Part shown: positions 1 to 12,319 of the stretch, piece after piece
Numbering within the stretch: position 1 is the first letter of the stretch
How the letters are laid out: each line of letters starts with the position of its first letter
DNA from: Bactrocera neohumeralis
Taxonomy: Eukaryota; Arthropoda; Insecta; Diptera; Tephritidae
Assembly (NCBI RefSeq): GCF_024586455.1
Contig: NC_065921.1
Location: 87,170,061 to 87,234,060, forward strand
DNA: 64,000 bases
Direction: 5' to 3'
Position numbers and translations under genes: made by a program
The notes under the pieces: generated by a model
What the model was told of the DNA's origin: nothing
Seen by the model: only the letters and a program-made list of their open reading frames with translations
Databases searched by the model: none

Positions 1-220
1 AAGCGTTATCACTTGAGATGGTCGAGCGGCTTCAGTTCTGGCATAAGTTGTATTTTTTACGCTTTCAAAAGCTCGACGTAAAATGAGCCAAGTCGTTCGA
101 TACGTCAATCCGAGTTGCTGCGAACGCCGCCGAATCGAGTCTCCACGGTCTTCGTGTACACTCTCAGCTACGGCAGCTATATTTTCTTCACAAGTACAGT
201 CATAAAACAATCATTTTTTT
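1..220 (-). pseudogene. Tc1/mariner-superfamily transposase fragment (window edge)
   Basis: Reading the minus strand from about 210 down to the edge gives ENIAAVAESVHED, then SIRRRSQQLGLTY and TTWLILRR. This is the linker and second helix-turn-helix part of an insect Tc1/mariner-superfamily transposase. The same stretch recurs on the plus strand near 57950-58060. The N-terminal helix-turn-helix is absent. The catalytic domain either lies outside the window or is lost, since the frame decays after about position 70. It is a dead fragment. The family is clear from motif order; the subfamily name is not. Confidence 0.7.
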
Positions 221-3200
221 CATAAATATGGATTTTATAAGTATATCGACGTCAGCGCCATCTAGCGAGTGCTTTGATAATTTATATTTTCCAAAAATTT
301 ATAAAGCCTTCAACTTGATTCTTTTATGTTTCAATAAATAATGCCAAGTAATTTTAGTTATCTCCTTTATTATCCACTTAACAACATATTTTTATTTATA
401 TACCTTGTTGCCGCCGTACCTTGCTTTCCCATATCGTGTGTTCCCATCTCCATTTGAGCAATGCGCCTTGGTTCCAAGAAGAAAAAAAAACATTCACACG
501 TCATATCATTGCAAAATTCCCCTTCGGACTTTAGCACGAAGTGACAAAATGTACTTAAGAGTATTAAAAATGAACAAAAACCGCCTGTCATTTGACTAAA
601 TGCTATTCAAAACAACGTTTCGCGCAATTAGGATACTCGAATGTCCAGTCAGCGCGGCACGTACAAATGGCTATTGCCGCTAAGACTCAAGGACACTTCC
701 TGCGCCTCAGGTAGTTAGGCGGTTTTTTCTTCAAGTCTTGCAGTTTTGCAGTCTTAAATAAAAATAATTACGGTTTCCTGAAGTTTACTGACAAGGAAAT
801 ATCCTTAATTGCGCGCTTAGTAGCAGGGTTCGCGGCAGCGGCGCTACTACCCCAAAGGCGATTTCACGCGCTTCCTTGCGTTCACGAGTACCCAAGTTGG
901 ATGGGCTTGGGAAAGCGGCATTAAAGAGCTCACGTAAAAAAATATTAAAGTAAACAGAAATTACAGAAAGAAATAGGGACGACGTGCGAATGCGCGCACT
1001 CACACACACACACTCAAAAGGAGGGTACCCACTGCACACACGCTATGCGCGAAATAAGTATTCATAAAGACAGCTTAGCATTGGGCAAACCGTCAATGCC
1101 TACAAGTAGCCAAGAAACTTGCGGCACGCCGCACAGCAAAGCTGCCGCCTGTGAGTGCGCGTATGTGTAGCCAAGCAGCCGCAGCCACTCAAACTGCTGC
1201 TGCTGAAGTCACTTTGTACGAACTGGTATTTATTTATTGTCCCATTGTGGTCGTAACAAAAGTGAAAAGCGGTAGCGTGAGAATTCTACGATACTGGGCT
1301 TTTTCAGCTGTAGGCTTCCTCCTTTGGCTGGCGTGCTGTGGAGCCATATATAACGCGCATGCAGCACACAGGAAAACAAAGTATTTATAGAAAGCGCCGA
1401 CGTACACACTCACACATATGTGGATGTGCGAAAAGCGGCGCTTGCGACATTGAGAGGTGAGAAAATAAAAATAAGTATTTAGGCGAACAGAACACACCCT
1501 CAAAAAGTCGGCAGGCTGTCAGCGGTAAGAGCGCGCGAGCGGTCGCCTGAGTTGGTATACCACCACGAAGCAAAGGAACACACACACGCAAGGCGAAAAG
1601 CCTATGCGCGCACACAGCAGCGCGCGGGATCCCGCTGTTACTTATTTGTGGCAGCAAAAATGTAAGCGCCGAACGCGCTCTGTTGCAGCGAAGCCGTGCT
1701 GAGAATTTTGTGTTCGTTGCGAGCGATTTTTGATTTTTGCACCTGCGCAGATGAAGCGCGCTCTCACGCTAAACTAAAAATAGGTAGCGCGCATGGAGCG
1801 CAAACATGCCTGCCTCAAAAAGGATATTAGCAACTCAAGAGAGAGAGATTTAAAGAGAGAGTGAGGTAGATAGAGAGAGTGAAAAAGAGAGCGCGTGCAG
1901 CACTGAAGCACATGAGCGTGAGTCCTTAATGTAAAATTTGATTTTCTGGCAGAATTTTGTGTGTTTTGCAGCGTGCACGCTCACAGCAGCAAACCACTTC
2001 CTCTGCTCATCTTGCAAATATTTTTTTTTGTATTATTTTATCTGTTGTTTGTTTTTGTATACACATTTTGTTGCGCTCCTTACTTCCTATATACTTTCAG
2101 TCAGGCAAAATACTGGGAAATTTTCTATGCTTGTGTCCTGCTCCGCTCTTTTATTCAGTCGCTTCACGTCTTCATACAACCTTTGCCAAGAATTTTGCTT
2201 TGAGTTTTACTTTTTTCGTGATTTTGTGAGTTAGATACATAGCTCGTGGAAAAAAGGATAGGTTATGTACAGCAATTTTTATATATATGTTCTTATGACT
2301 TAGTACACTGGTTAGTAAGTTTAAATAATGAAGCACTTTTCCTAATGGTACGAATGTCTTTAAAGCGAGATTTTTTGGAGTTGGCTGTAAGGCAGAGCCT
2401 TGAGCGCTGCTCTGTTTTTCTGATGTGAAATAAAACTTCTGAGATATCAACTTTTTGAATTCGGTATAAGAATCTTCATAAACCTAGCTCATATTTAGGC
2501 AACAGAGATCGAAGTGGGAGTAGAATTTCTCCTCACATAATGCTCCGAGCAAAAACCGAATCGTCAAAACCATTAGATACTAAATACGACAGAAAAAAGT
2601 CAAAATATAGCCTACTTAGAGGCGTTTAAACGCGCATATGTATATAACAATACTTGGACTCTCTCTAAAGTATGTACTTTTTGAAAACAGACATACTTTT
2701 TGGATTCTTCTTAACTCTCGCGCTTCTCTATCAATAATCATATGTTCTAGTCTCAACTCTTATGTGAATTCCCAAAGGATTTTCGCCACTTCAAAGACTA
2801 ATACCAACAAATAACTAATTTACCTAAGTATCTCCATATCTTCGCTTTACTGCCCATTTGTTTCGCCCACCAAGCGCTTGCCTAAACCGCCCGTAAGCGC
2901 TGCGTCATAAAATTATGAAATACTATTGGCTCCTGCGGCATGCAAACAACTCAAGCACGTGAGTCCATCAAAGCTTGCTTATTACTTCATACACAGCACA
3001 GCCGCCCACTCGCCGAAAAACGAATCATACTCGGCACACACACACAGACAAAAACTGTCAACCGAAAATGTATGTAAGCGCAATTTAAGAAATTCCTAAA
3101 ATATCATAAAATCCGCGCGCCCCAAAGTACTTCATAACTCATTATGCCAACTGATATGAATCTTAACATACCAATTCACATTTTCCCACTCAACGGCCAA

Positions 3201-4660
3201 GCGTTCTGCTCACTGCCACCCGCTCGGCGTTCCACAAGTTCAACATGCATACATATTCGTATATATGAGCAGCCGAACGCACTTCGTTGAGCCAACGATG
3301 TCGCTAACTTCACCCCTTGCTCGCACTGGCTGCGTGCCCTAATATTACCTCATAAAGTTACGCATTTTTTTGCTCACTTCCTTGTTGTTGTTATTATTGT
3401 TTTCGTTGCAAACTGACACATCCCTCTCCCGTGCCAACAGGCGCTTGGTCGTACGTTTTGTGCGCTCCCCTTTTTTGATGTTATTGAACTGAACTTGACA
3501 TTTTGCACTCGCCCGAACAATAGCATACGAGCATACATATACACGAACTTATACGCACAGTATATGTACGGCCGTGCATACGAACCCGCATTCGTGCGAA
3601 GCACATAAGAGTCCGAAAAGAAAGTATACGAACATTGAACCGTCTAACGACAAAATGACTGGCAGCCAGACGGACAAACCAACAATTGGGCAGACAGATG
3701 GACTAAGGGACGAGCCGACCTCATTCGGCCCAACGGCTGCACACGATGGTCTGCATGCAGACAGAGTACATTAGCAGACTGGCCGTTTGTGTGGGCCAGG
3801 CGAAGCGAAGTGGAGCAGAGCGTCAAATGTAGGCAAATCAAATAAAAGAAGCAAATGAAATGCGACGAACAAACAAGCGCTAACCAACAGACCCGAACGA
3901 CCCGACCCGACCCAACGCACCGAGAGCCTATTGTAACAAACAGATGCGCCGAACTCACCGCCAGCTAACCATTATCGTTCAGTGGTCGACTATACCGCTA
4001 CTACTGCGGACAGCATAGTCACCGCTTGTGCGCCGAATGCGGCGGATCCGGAAGCCGACACTGCACCTACATACCTCACTTGCCATTCAACGAGCGCCAA
4101 CCGGTGATATGCCAAACGGTAAACAACATATTAAATTTACTGTTGCAAAGCGTTCGGCTCGTACTCGGTAAGTGTCGGTGAGTAGCTAAGACTCGTAAAA
4201 TTAGATATGTATGCTTTTGCGAAAATTGTAGCATTTCGGCGCGACTGCGGTTATTTTTAGTGCTTATTCTACGCAAAGTTGCACAAAGCCCCAACCGCGC
4301 GTTCTCTCTCAGCCTCTCAGTTGGCTCCTGCCATTGCCTCCATCAAACAGCTTCAAACACACGCGTTTCGGCGCTTCGTGATCGTCATCCTCGTGCATAC
4401 CAAACAACATGTCTGTCTGTCGTGTTCAGTGTGCGGTTTCTGCGGTACGCACGCAATGCATAGAATGGCTCCACTTTTTTATTTGCTTCCAAATTAAATT
4501 CCATTCAGTTTGTTTTTGTAATTAAATTAAATCTGCACTGAAAATGGCGTTGGGTAAAACTTGGAAAAGTGCGTATACGAAGGTGAAAGTGGCGAAAAAG
4601 TTTTTAATGAGATTAAATTGTGCATTGAGAGAAAGCTAAAGTTGAGAAAATCTAAGCGAG
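221..4660. other. Low-repeat non-coding stretch
   Basis: No recognisable gene or element was found. The stretch holds short overlapping frames on both strands, GA-rich and CA-rich runs, and GC-rich blocks near 800-1800 and 3600-4100. The 98-codon frames at 1938-2234 run through T-rich DNA in all three plus frames, which is typical of chance. A CCCGACCCGACC run lies near 3900. It looks like intron or intergenic DNA. Confidence 0.5.
1839..1891. repeat. Imperfect GA microsatellite
   Basis: AGAGAGAGAG runs are interrupted by TTTAAA, GGTAGAT and GAAAAA. The tract is purine-rich on the plus strand. Confidence 0.85.
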
Positions 4661-4679
4661 TATAACTTTCTCGTTCCAG

Positions 4680-5960
4680 CTGGTTCCAGCTGTATGTTAG
4701 GCTATGTTATACAAGCGGGCTGTCATGCCATACCTAGACCTACTGGTTCTTAGTAAAGTCAGATGGAGGTTCTGTTTAATTTGAGGTAAAGTTTTCGTCA
4801 TAAAGGACGTCAATGTTTTCTGCGAACTTTAAGGGCGACTTGATATCTAAGTTTGTTACTTCGTCTAGTCTTTTGAACTGCGAGGTTCCTAGTTATTTAA
4901 GACGAGTTCTAGATAGTACTGGACAAAGGCAGAGATGATGGTCCAGCATATCTCTCATGCCTACTTGTCGGCACTTTCTGTATGTATCGTCGTTACGTAC
5001 ATATGTCCAACCAGCTAACACGTGATGCCAGTAGGTTGTGACCTGTGATGAGACTAACAACCGTCCGGTGGCCTTTCGAGACCATATGAGTTAAATGCAT
5101 GCCAGTTTACTTACGGAGCTTTTACACATAAACTTGGCGATACTGCATGTACTTAAGGCATTCCATCGAGCCCTGATCCGCTTGTCAGCCCTTTCGGACA
5201 TTTCTTTGTATGTTTTTTTAGTGACTTCGGTATTTCCTGTTTGGTAACCAGTCGGATGGCACTTTGGCAATCTCATCACCTATTTCGTTTCCTGGTATTC
5301 CTCTGTGGACTGTGGTTTCTTCTAAAGACATTCTTTGACATAATGCGATGTGAGATTATTACTTTGATTACCGCTGGCTAACGACGTAGATATATATTTA
5401 TTCTTTCTGTGTTATTGCCTTCGTTGTTCACTGTCTCCGCTATTTTGCTGACTACAAAGACTTTCACTTGGATCATACTGCCGTATTCCGCCTGAGATCC
5501 AACTCCAAGCATTCGATTCTGGCTCCCACTATATTAAATAGTTTTGAACCGTCTGTATACAGGTAGATGTTGTAAGCTCCGTTAGTGAGTCGCATGCTTC
5601 TGCGTCATCCACCCACTTCTAGTGTAACCTGGAACCTTCTCTCCCAAATGAAGCGTGGGGTTACGTAGTCTAGTTTGTCCACCTGGCAGGGAGGCTTATT
5701 GAGCTATGCCCAATAATTCTTGTAGAGAATTTAGCTAACTAATATTGACGCATAGCTTTTAACTGCAAAGTCGAATGGTGGTAGCTCGATTAGCCTTACT
5801 GGGGCATCCATTGGTGCATGCATTTCTTAACGGTCCCGTTATGCAGAGAATAGCGAGTAGCTGATTCTCAATAGCATATTCTAGTAATTTATCACTATGA
5901 AGAGTTCGAAATTTCAGAGACCTGTTTTAAATCAGAAGAAGTTATAAATCACTTCTATAA
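4680..5960 (-). pseudogene. Non-LTR retrotransposon fragment, RNase H and C-terminal module
   Basis: On the minus strand, rc of about 5535-5600 gives NGAYNIYLYTDGSKLFNIVG. The YTDGSK motif carries the first catalytic Asp of the RNase H domain found in Jockey/R1/I-like non-LTR elements. Further downstream, rc of 5091-5279 is a 62-codon frame, and rc of about 4880-4990 reads RDMLDHHLCLCPVLSRTRLK, matching the Cys/His C-terminal module these elements carry after RNase H. Stops and frame changes are frequent. It is 5'-truncated and no reverse transcriptase motifs are visible. The clade is uncertain. Confidence 0.6.
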
Positions 5961-6840
5961 TGATAGCTTTTCGAAGAACTCTCAGCAAAGGAGGTCTGAC
6001 TGGACTTTGTCCGATCAAGTAACACCTAACATCTTATAAGATGCCATTTTTGGTTAGGAAGACGATGAGAAAGAATCATCTCAAAACTTACTCCTCTTAT
6101 GACCCGCGTTTGCCAGATCAAGCCACAAATAATTTGCATCTTATATTTTTGAAATATGGGTGAAATAGTGGATATAGAAATAGACCACTTATGCAGATTT
6201 TTTATAGAATCAGCGCGTTTTTACTGGTAGCTGATATAAAGCTAAAGATTTTTTCATATGGCTTCACAAAGGACTACACTTAATAGTTTAATTATGATTC
6301 CTTGTTGGAGGGATTAGCCATCTAAACTAACTTAACCTGATCCTCAGTAAAGTCACTGCAACTGACCGACCCTGGTGTGCATTCGATAATGTGCTTTATT
6401 CGGCTAATTTGCTTTAATATCTAGGAGAATCAGCATTTCGGCACTCTTGACATTCTCTCGAAGTATCGAAAGGACCTCGTTAAACGATTCGTTGACATAT
6501 CGGCTCTCTTGGTATTCTCTTCAAGTATCTAAGGTCCCCTTTGGACAATTTTATTGTCTTCGAATTGGTATTTTGGCTTTGACTCCTGGAGCTACGGCGG
6601 AGTTTGCACATAGTCTGTTAAACTCCTAAAACTTTCAGCCACAACGGAACCAATTTCACAGTTTTGTTGGGGGATGACGTTTCCTAACACTAACACGTTT
6701 GCCAAACCACGTCCACCTTCAAACACATAATTTTTATTTAACCACTTTAATATTAATGATTTTATCAAAATTCAAATATTAATATTCGTGTGAATAAACC
6801 TCGGGCGGCCTCAGGTAATACCGCTATATGTTAAATGACA
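5961..6840. other. Degenerate DNA, probably old transposon remains
   Basis: No readable domain was found. A CTAAACTAACTTAACCTGAT tract near 6321-6340 resembles the CCTAA-type tails that end non-LTR fragments elsewhere in the window, so part of this may be an unreadable non-LTR 3' end. This is inference only. Confidence 0.3.
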
Positions 6841-8540
6841 AATGGCTACGCTATTAACTGACAGTTGCATGACATTTCAATAATTTGACATGTGTTTAAC
6901 CTTAAACGGCGTAGGTAGCACTCACACACACACACACACACACACACGCAAACAAACTGGTATGCATGTAAGCGATAAGGAATACAGCATAAGTGAGATA
7001 AACGCTGAACGGACAAAAAACAGTAATAAACGAATGCGCTTCCCAACACGAGCAACAACAAAGGCGGCACAACTTACACCGTACAAAGCGACACCGCGCA
7101 ACGGAAAGCGAGCGCGAACTGAGAAGAGCGGCACGGTTGGGGTGCGGCAAGCGAAAAACCGGAATCACCGCAGATGTTATCGTGACGCCCAAGCTTAAAA
7201 GCTAAATTATGAAACAGGCGTCGACTGCGCCGCCGACTTGGTCAGTTGCACTACGCGCATCGCCGCGCAGCGCAGCCGGTTTGACGAAAAGCGAAACCAG
7301 AAATTCTACTCATAGAACTGCAATGTGTGCAGGCGCGCATGGCGGCGCAAGTGAACGAGCGCCGCGGCAACCCCCTGCCGGGTGCGCGCAACTGCAGCGC
7401 TGGCCAGGCAGAGTGTGGTCAGTGTGCGGCGCGTAGGCCGCCGGGCATTGTGTCGGTCAGTGGTAGTGGTGGTGGTGGCCAAACGGGTTTGCTGCTTAGT
7501 TTCTTTTTGGGTTGTGGAAAACCAGTTTGCCTCTTTGATTATTATTACTTTTTTTATGGAGTTTTTGAAATATTTGTTGCTTTGTTGTTGTGCGTTTAGA
7601 ATTGCAACTCATTGCATTTCGTAATTATGTGCCGTTGGACGCAGGCATGCACGTGTGTGCGCAAAGCAACAGCGAGATGAAAGGGTTACAAGGAAGCCAG
7701 CGCTCTGTGCCTTGCAAGTGTCCCCCTCTCACAGCAATTGTTGTTGTTGCCTTTCAAATTTTATACTCCATGGATTTGACAATGGCGCGGCGTGACATTT
7801 CACAAAAATTCAAAAATTGCTTAATGCCGTGTACACAAAGCTGTATGTGTGTGTGTGTTTGGGGAAATATGTAAAAAATGTAAATATGAAAACCCGAAAA
7901 TAAACAGAAGGCAACAATTGATTATGGGATTAAGGGTGCATACACAAATATTACATAAAAACCGTATGCAAGGACACAACCTAAAAGCCAGAACAAAGCT
8001 CGGCACTCACACTCCTCGTTCGTTGCTGCTGGCTATGCGTCCACTCAGCTCGCTTAGCATTAACAGTTATGAATGCATTACTTTATCATTTGAAAATCCT
8101 GTTGCTTCTGAGTTGAAGAAAAAGCTGCTGCTACTTACCCAGCGCCAAGTTTCTCAGGAAACAATATTAAAAAGTTTTTAAAGTGAATTTAGACGCTTTT
8201 CACTAACTGACTGACTGTCACGCGGTCGCCCATTTAGTAAACAAACAAATACACGCGTTTACGTGCAACCCTGCGGCTACCAATTGCTCCCCTACCCCAT
8301 TCTACGCATTGCTCTCACCCACACCGCAGTGTGTTTGCGAGTTGAGAGTGAGGGTGCGCTGGGATTTAAAGCGAAAAATGGACTTACGCTCATTTAGCGA
8401 CACCCTCGCCAACGATCCAAGAAAAATTTCCCTCACGGCAGCAGCTTATTTCGATGAAATCAAGTTATTACAACAGTGGTGTGGTAGGAAATTGATTGGA
8501 GGAGGATGTTTAAAAGTGTTTGCTTTCAAATTATTTCAAA
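6841..8540. other. Low-repeat non-coding stretch with GC-rich core
   Basis: GC-rich DNA at about 7030-7480 produces overlapping frames on both strands, up to 110 codons. None shows a known domain, and several read through the CA microsatellite or GGTGGTGG runs. Nothing supports a gene. Confidence 0.45.
6923..6947. repeat. CA dinucleotide microsatellite
   Basis: An uninterrupted CA run of about 12 units. It explains the Cys/Val-rich and Thr/His-rich frames that overlap it. Confidence 0.95.
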
Positions 8541-8543
8541 ATA

Positions 8544-8573
8544 TTGGGTAGTCGAAAAAGTCTTTTCGTAATT
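8544..8573 (+). repeat. mariner left inverted terminal repeat
   Basis: It matches the right end at about 24 of 30 positions when one is reverse-complemented. The core AGTCGAAAAAGTCT is identical, and the outermost bases differ. Confidence 0.9.
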
Positions 8574-9545
8574 TGTCAATAGATGTTGTTGAAATTTGTG
8601 AAGTTTACGGAGACGATGCTGTATCAGTTCGTGTAGCACAACAATGGTTCGCACGCTGCCGTTCTGGAACTTTCGATGTGAAAGGTGCACCTCGTTCTGG
8701 TCGACCTTTCGTACAAAACGTCGATGAAATTATGGAAAAGATTGACCAGGACCGTCACATAAGCAGCCATGACATCGCTAAGGAACTTAACATTCATCAT
8801 CAAACGGTTTTGAAACTTTCAAAAAAAAGGCTGGCTACTAAAAGAAGCTCGATGTTTGGCTACCACATGCTATTTCTGTGAAAAATTGAATTGACCGAAT
8901 TAACATCTGCGATTCTTTGCTGAAACGAAATGAAATCGAACTATTTCTGAAGCGAATGGTAACAGTAGACGAAAAGTGGATCAAATACGACAATAATGTG
9001 CGAAAAAGATCATGATCCCAGCGTGATGAAGCTCAACAAATGGTCGGAAAAGCCAGGATTGAGGCCTCGAAAGGTTATGCTGAGTGTTTGGTGGGATTGA
9101 AAAGTAATCATCCACTATGAGCTGTTCCAGCCTGATCGAATGATTGATTCTACATTTTACTGTCAACAACTGTTGAAATTAAAGCAAGCAATCGAAAAAA
9201 CGGCCTGAACTGATCAACAGAAAGGGCTTCGTCTTCCATCAGGATAACGCCAGACCACACACATCTTTGATGACTCGGCAAAAACTGGGAGAGCTTGGCT
9301 GGGAAGTTTTGATGAATCCATCATATAGCACTGACCTTGCACCATCGAACTACTATTTGTTTCGCTCAATGCAGAACTCCCTTAATGGAGTTATGTTGGC
9401 TTCAAGCGAAGCCTGTGAAAATTACTTGTCGCAGTTTTTCGCGGAGAAACCAGAAAAGTTTTACACTGATGGAATAATGTCTCTGGCGGAAAAATGGCAA
9501 AAGGTGGTCGACCAAAATGGTACATATTTATTTCATTCAAGTTAA
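8574..9545 (+). pseudogene. mariner transposase pseudogene (DD34D, now DD34N)
   Basis: The first frame (to 8881) reads VYGDDAVSVRVAQQWFARCR and then DIAKELNIHHQTVLK, the two helix-turn-helix motifs that bind the inverted repeats. The frame shifts near 8835 and continues with SLLKRNEIELFLKRMV and VDEKWI, where the first catalytic Asp (codon 8968-8970) survives but the usual Gly before it is Val. In-frame stops follow, one near 8895. A third frame begins near 9220 with HQDNARPHTSLM, the second Asp being codon 9243-9245. The third acidic position, codon 9348-9350, is Asn in APSNYYLF. Exactly 34 residues separate it from the second Asp. The N-terminal ~25-30 residues are missing. It resembles mellifera/irritans-type mariners and cannot make an active enzyme. 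Confidence 0.9.
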
Positions 9546-9581
9546 TTATAAATATAAAAAATAAGTTGGAAGTTTGATTAG

Positions 9582-9611
9582 AAATGCGAAGAGACTTTTT
9601 CGACTAACCTG
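9582..9611 (-). repeat. mariner right inverted terminal repeat
   Basis: The reverse complement begins CAGGTTAGTCGAAAAAGTCT and continues CTTCGCATTT, parallel to the left end. It is followed directly by the TA duplication at 9612-9613. Confidence 0.9.
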
Positions 9612-9613
9612 TA

Positions 9614-10660
9614 TATTTTTTTTCAATATGTTCCCATGGTTGAGATTTTCGACAAATGAACTTTTGAAACGGCCTTTCAGCTGATGGTAACGCTTTCCTG
9701 CTGTAGGTAACCCTCACAGCGAAAGTCTTACCATAACCACACACATTATTTGCCTTGCCACGCCTCCTTTCCTTCCATAAATTTACATGCATAGCCTCAC
9801 TTCAACTTTTCCCACCATTTATCCTGCATTTTTATTTAACATTCGCTTTCTTACTTAAGCGATATACAGTTATACATATTAAATACAATTATAACCTGAC
9901 ATTTAATATGCGTTATCTGGTACTTTGGCAGGGGCGCGTGGCACTAGTGGCACTTTTCTGTCCCCCTGCACGCACGTACTTGCCGTACGCCAAATCCCGC
10001 CTGTAAACTCCACCCTCACTCGTGCTGCACTCACTCGCTTACTTACTAATGGATCAGCCATTGTCGCCGGAAGTAACAGGCCAATATTTGGATTCGCATT
10101 AGCCCATCAGTGCGGCACTTGGCTTGCTTTGTTATGCGTTCCTTTTAATATTTCACCGCCTGCGTTTTTTTCACTTTTTTTGACATTTTTTTCTCATGTC
10201 TTACGTGCTGGCAATCTCATTCACTTCAGTTTATGAATATTTACATTTTTATTTGCCTTACACAAGTCGTCGCGGCTTGTAATTTAAAACTTGATTAAGG
10301 CAACACTGTGTTTTTTTGTTGTTTTTGTTTTTTGCCGTTTGCCGCTTAACCAACCCCCATTGACGCTAACCTATTTAGAGTTACCCACCACTCTCGTGTT
10401 GAAATGTGTTGAGTTGTGTGTTGCACTTACGGTCGGTAGCGGTACGAACTTAACCATATGCGATATTTGTCGGTCAAAGATAGCTTTGTGATTTTTTTTG
10501 CAAAATTTTTAATGAGTTTAAATTATAAGGCACTAATTAAGCGTTTGCTTGCGAGGAAGGTGAAGGCTTGACACATGTTCAAAATGTGAATTAAATATTA
10601 TTTTATGCAAATATGTTTGTTTTGGTACTCCAAATAAATATTTATATATGCACATATGTA
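9614..10660. other. Low-repeat non-coding stretch
   Basis: T-rich and GC-mixed DNA carries frames of 60-103 codons without any recognisable motif. No element ends were identified. Confidence 0.45.
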
Positions 10661-10664
10661 AATA

Positions 10665-11810
10665 TTCTAACAACGTCAAATCGCACGAACGAGGCGGCCA
10701 ATTGACTGAACCATTTCATTAGATAACAAGTTCACCAAACTTGGTTTCCGATAAATAGATTCTGACAATCGCTGTGTGGCTTGTGGCACCGTTCTGCAGG
10801 AACGACATATTGTCCAAGCCCAATCATCAATTCGAGCCAAAAATATTTGGTTATCATTGAGCGGTTGAGATTCCCATTCACAATAACGTGCCGGTCTTAA
10901 TCATCACGACAGAAGTACGGCCTAATGACGCCGCTGTCCCATAAACCGCGATATTACCGCACCAAACGGTAAATTTTTCGGATTGCAATGGTAACTGATA
11001 GCGTACGTGTAGTGAGCTGCCTGACCAATAACGCATATTTTGCTTATTAACAAAACCATTCTGCCAGAAATGAGCCTCATCGCTGAAGTTGATTTTTCGA
11101 TGAAAATCCGGATCATTTTCAAATTGTTGTTCTGCCCAATTCACGAACATACGACGATTCTGATGGTTACGCGGCTTCAGTTCTTGCATCAATTTGATCT
11201 TGTAAGGATGAAGGCCAAGATTTTTTCACAAAATTCGCTACAACAACGTCACAGTGATGCCCAATGCTTGAGAACGATGTGTGAGAGACTGATTTGAGTC
11301 TTCCTCAATTAAGAAACTAGCGGCATCGACTATTTTGTATGACATATATTCATTGCCTTTCCTTGGACAATAAACAAACTTTCGAGAAGATATCTTTGGA
11401 AAATAAAAAAGTTTTCATACAAGAACCTCATTTTGATTGATCATATATATTTTATAGTAATATTCTTGACACTACGAGCACTTCTTTGTTTGACAGGCAC
11501 GGGAACACTTTGTACTGAGACTCTGGATCCAAACTTGTTCACTAGACGCTCAATTGTTGATCTGACCGGACGACTATGACGACCATAAATTGGACGTAGC
11601 GCTCTTAAAGTTGAAGCCACTGACTCCGAATTTCGGTAGTAAATTTCAATAATTTCCACTCAGTGTTGGGTCGTATATTTTTCCAGGATGAAATGGCAAA
11701 CCTTACTGAAGAGTGATGTCAAAAGAGCGAGAAAAAATATGGCGTCGTTTGCTGTCCCTATCGGTCAACTTTTGTAGCGTCCCTATTGAAAAACCCGTTA
11801 TTTTGCCAAA
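10665..11810 (-). pseudogene. Tc1/mariner-superfamily transposase pseudogene
   Basis: Minus strand. Starting near 11680 it reads EKYTTQH, then EIIEIYYRNSES and RALRPIYGRHSRP, the N-terminal helix-turn-helix domain. After an insertion it resumes near 11325 with EEDSNQSLTHRSQALGITV and LGLHPYKIKLMQELKPRNHQ. The catalytic core follows: NWAEQQFENDPDFHRKINFS, DEAHFWQNGFVNKQNMRYWS and FTVWCG. The first acidic residue (FSDEAHFW) is present. QNGATSHTA stands where the second Asp motif (QDGATSHTA) is expected, so that residue appears to be Asn. The copy stops near WPPRSCDLT (about 10690) and lacks the C-terminus. At the 5' side, rc of about 11740-11810 may hold the terminal repeat (GGGTTTTTCAATAGGGACGC). 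Stops and frameshifts make it dead. Confidence 0.82.
11328..11462 (-). repeat. Single ~135-bp repeat monomer inserted in the transposase
   Basis: The interval splits the transposase reading between SVKNI and VDAASFLIEED. It contains TTTTGTATGACATATATTCA, GAAAATAAAAAAGTTTTCAT and ATACAAGAACCT. These correspond to one unit of the dispersed GTATGGCAGCTATA repeat, whose multi-unit copies lie at 11830-12310 and 46260-46680. Confidence 0.6.
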
Positions 11811-11829
11811 TAAACACGTATTCTATACA

Positions 11830-12310
11830 AGGACTTGGGTTGGATCGACTAGTTTGTATGACAAGTATATTCTATAGTAGCCGGTTTCGAACAATATTCT
11901 CGGAGATTGTAGGGTTGACTTGAGAAATAATATATGACAAACTTTTAGAAAATAAAAATTCATACAAGAACTTGATTTTTTGCGATCAGTTTGTATGTCA
12001 GCTATATGTTATAGTGGTGCGATAACGGCAATTCCGACAAATGAGCGATTTCTTGTGAAGAAAAAAGTGTTTGATAAATTTCAAATGGATATCTCATAAA
12101 CTGAGGGACTAGTTCGCGTATATACAGACAAACAGAGATAACTAAATCGACTCAACTCGTTACATTGACCATTTATTTAAGCAAATATATAATAATATTT
12201 AAATAAATGAACTTTAACGTTCAAAAATATATATTTTTGGGTTCTCGCACATTTCCTGCTAAGTTTTGCAAGCCTCGTAGGAAACTTAACATACACCCTT
12301 CAATGCATAA
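11830..12310 (-). repeat. Dispersed GTATGGCAGCTATA repeat, multi-unit copy
   Basis: TAGTTTGTATGACAAGTATA at about 11851 and CAGTTTGTATGTCAGCTATA at about 11989 mark two units 138 bp apart. Then come TTCCGACAAATGAGC, CTCATAAACTGAGGGACTAG and AAATCGACTCAACTCGTTAC, and a terminal segment AACTTAACATACACCC near 12288. The same order is seen in other copies in this window. I recognise it as a repeat common in tephritid genomes. No coding capacity is visible. Confidence 0.65.
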
Positions 12311-12319
12311 ACCACAAAT

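Larger units (their letters stand above)
8544..9611 (+). mobile_element. mariner element, 5'-deleted and inactive
   Basis: A 1068-bp element is flanked by TA dinucleotides at 8542-8543 and 9612-9613, the mariner target duplication. Its ends are inverted repeats: TTGGGTAGTCGAAAAAGTCT on the left and CAGGTTAGTCGAAAAAGTCT on the right when reverse-complemented. A full mariner is about 1.3 kb. The missing ~250 bp correspond to the 5' leader and the first codons of the transposase, because homology to the helix-turn-helix starts only about 40 bp inside the left end. The interior holds a broken plus-strand transposase. Confidence 0.92.

Noticed and set aside
6890..7198. Frames through the CA microsatellite encoding Thr-His or Cys-Val runs
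   Set aside because: Produced by the dinucleotide repeat in every phase.
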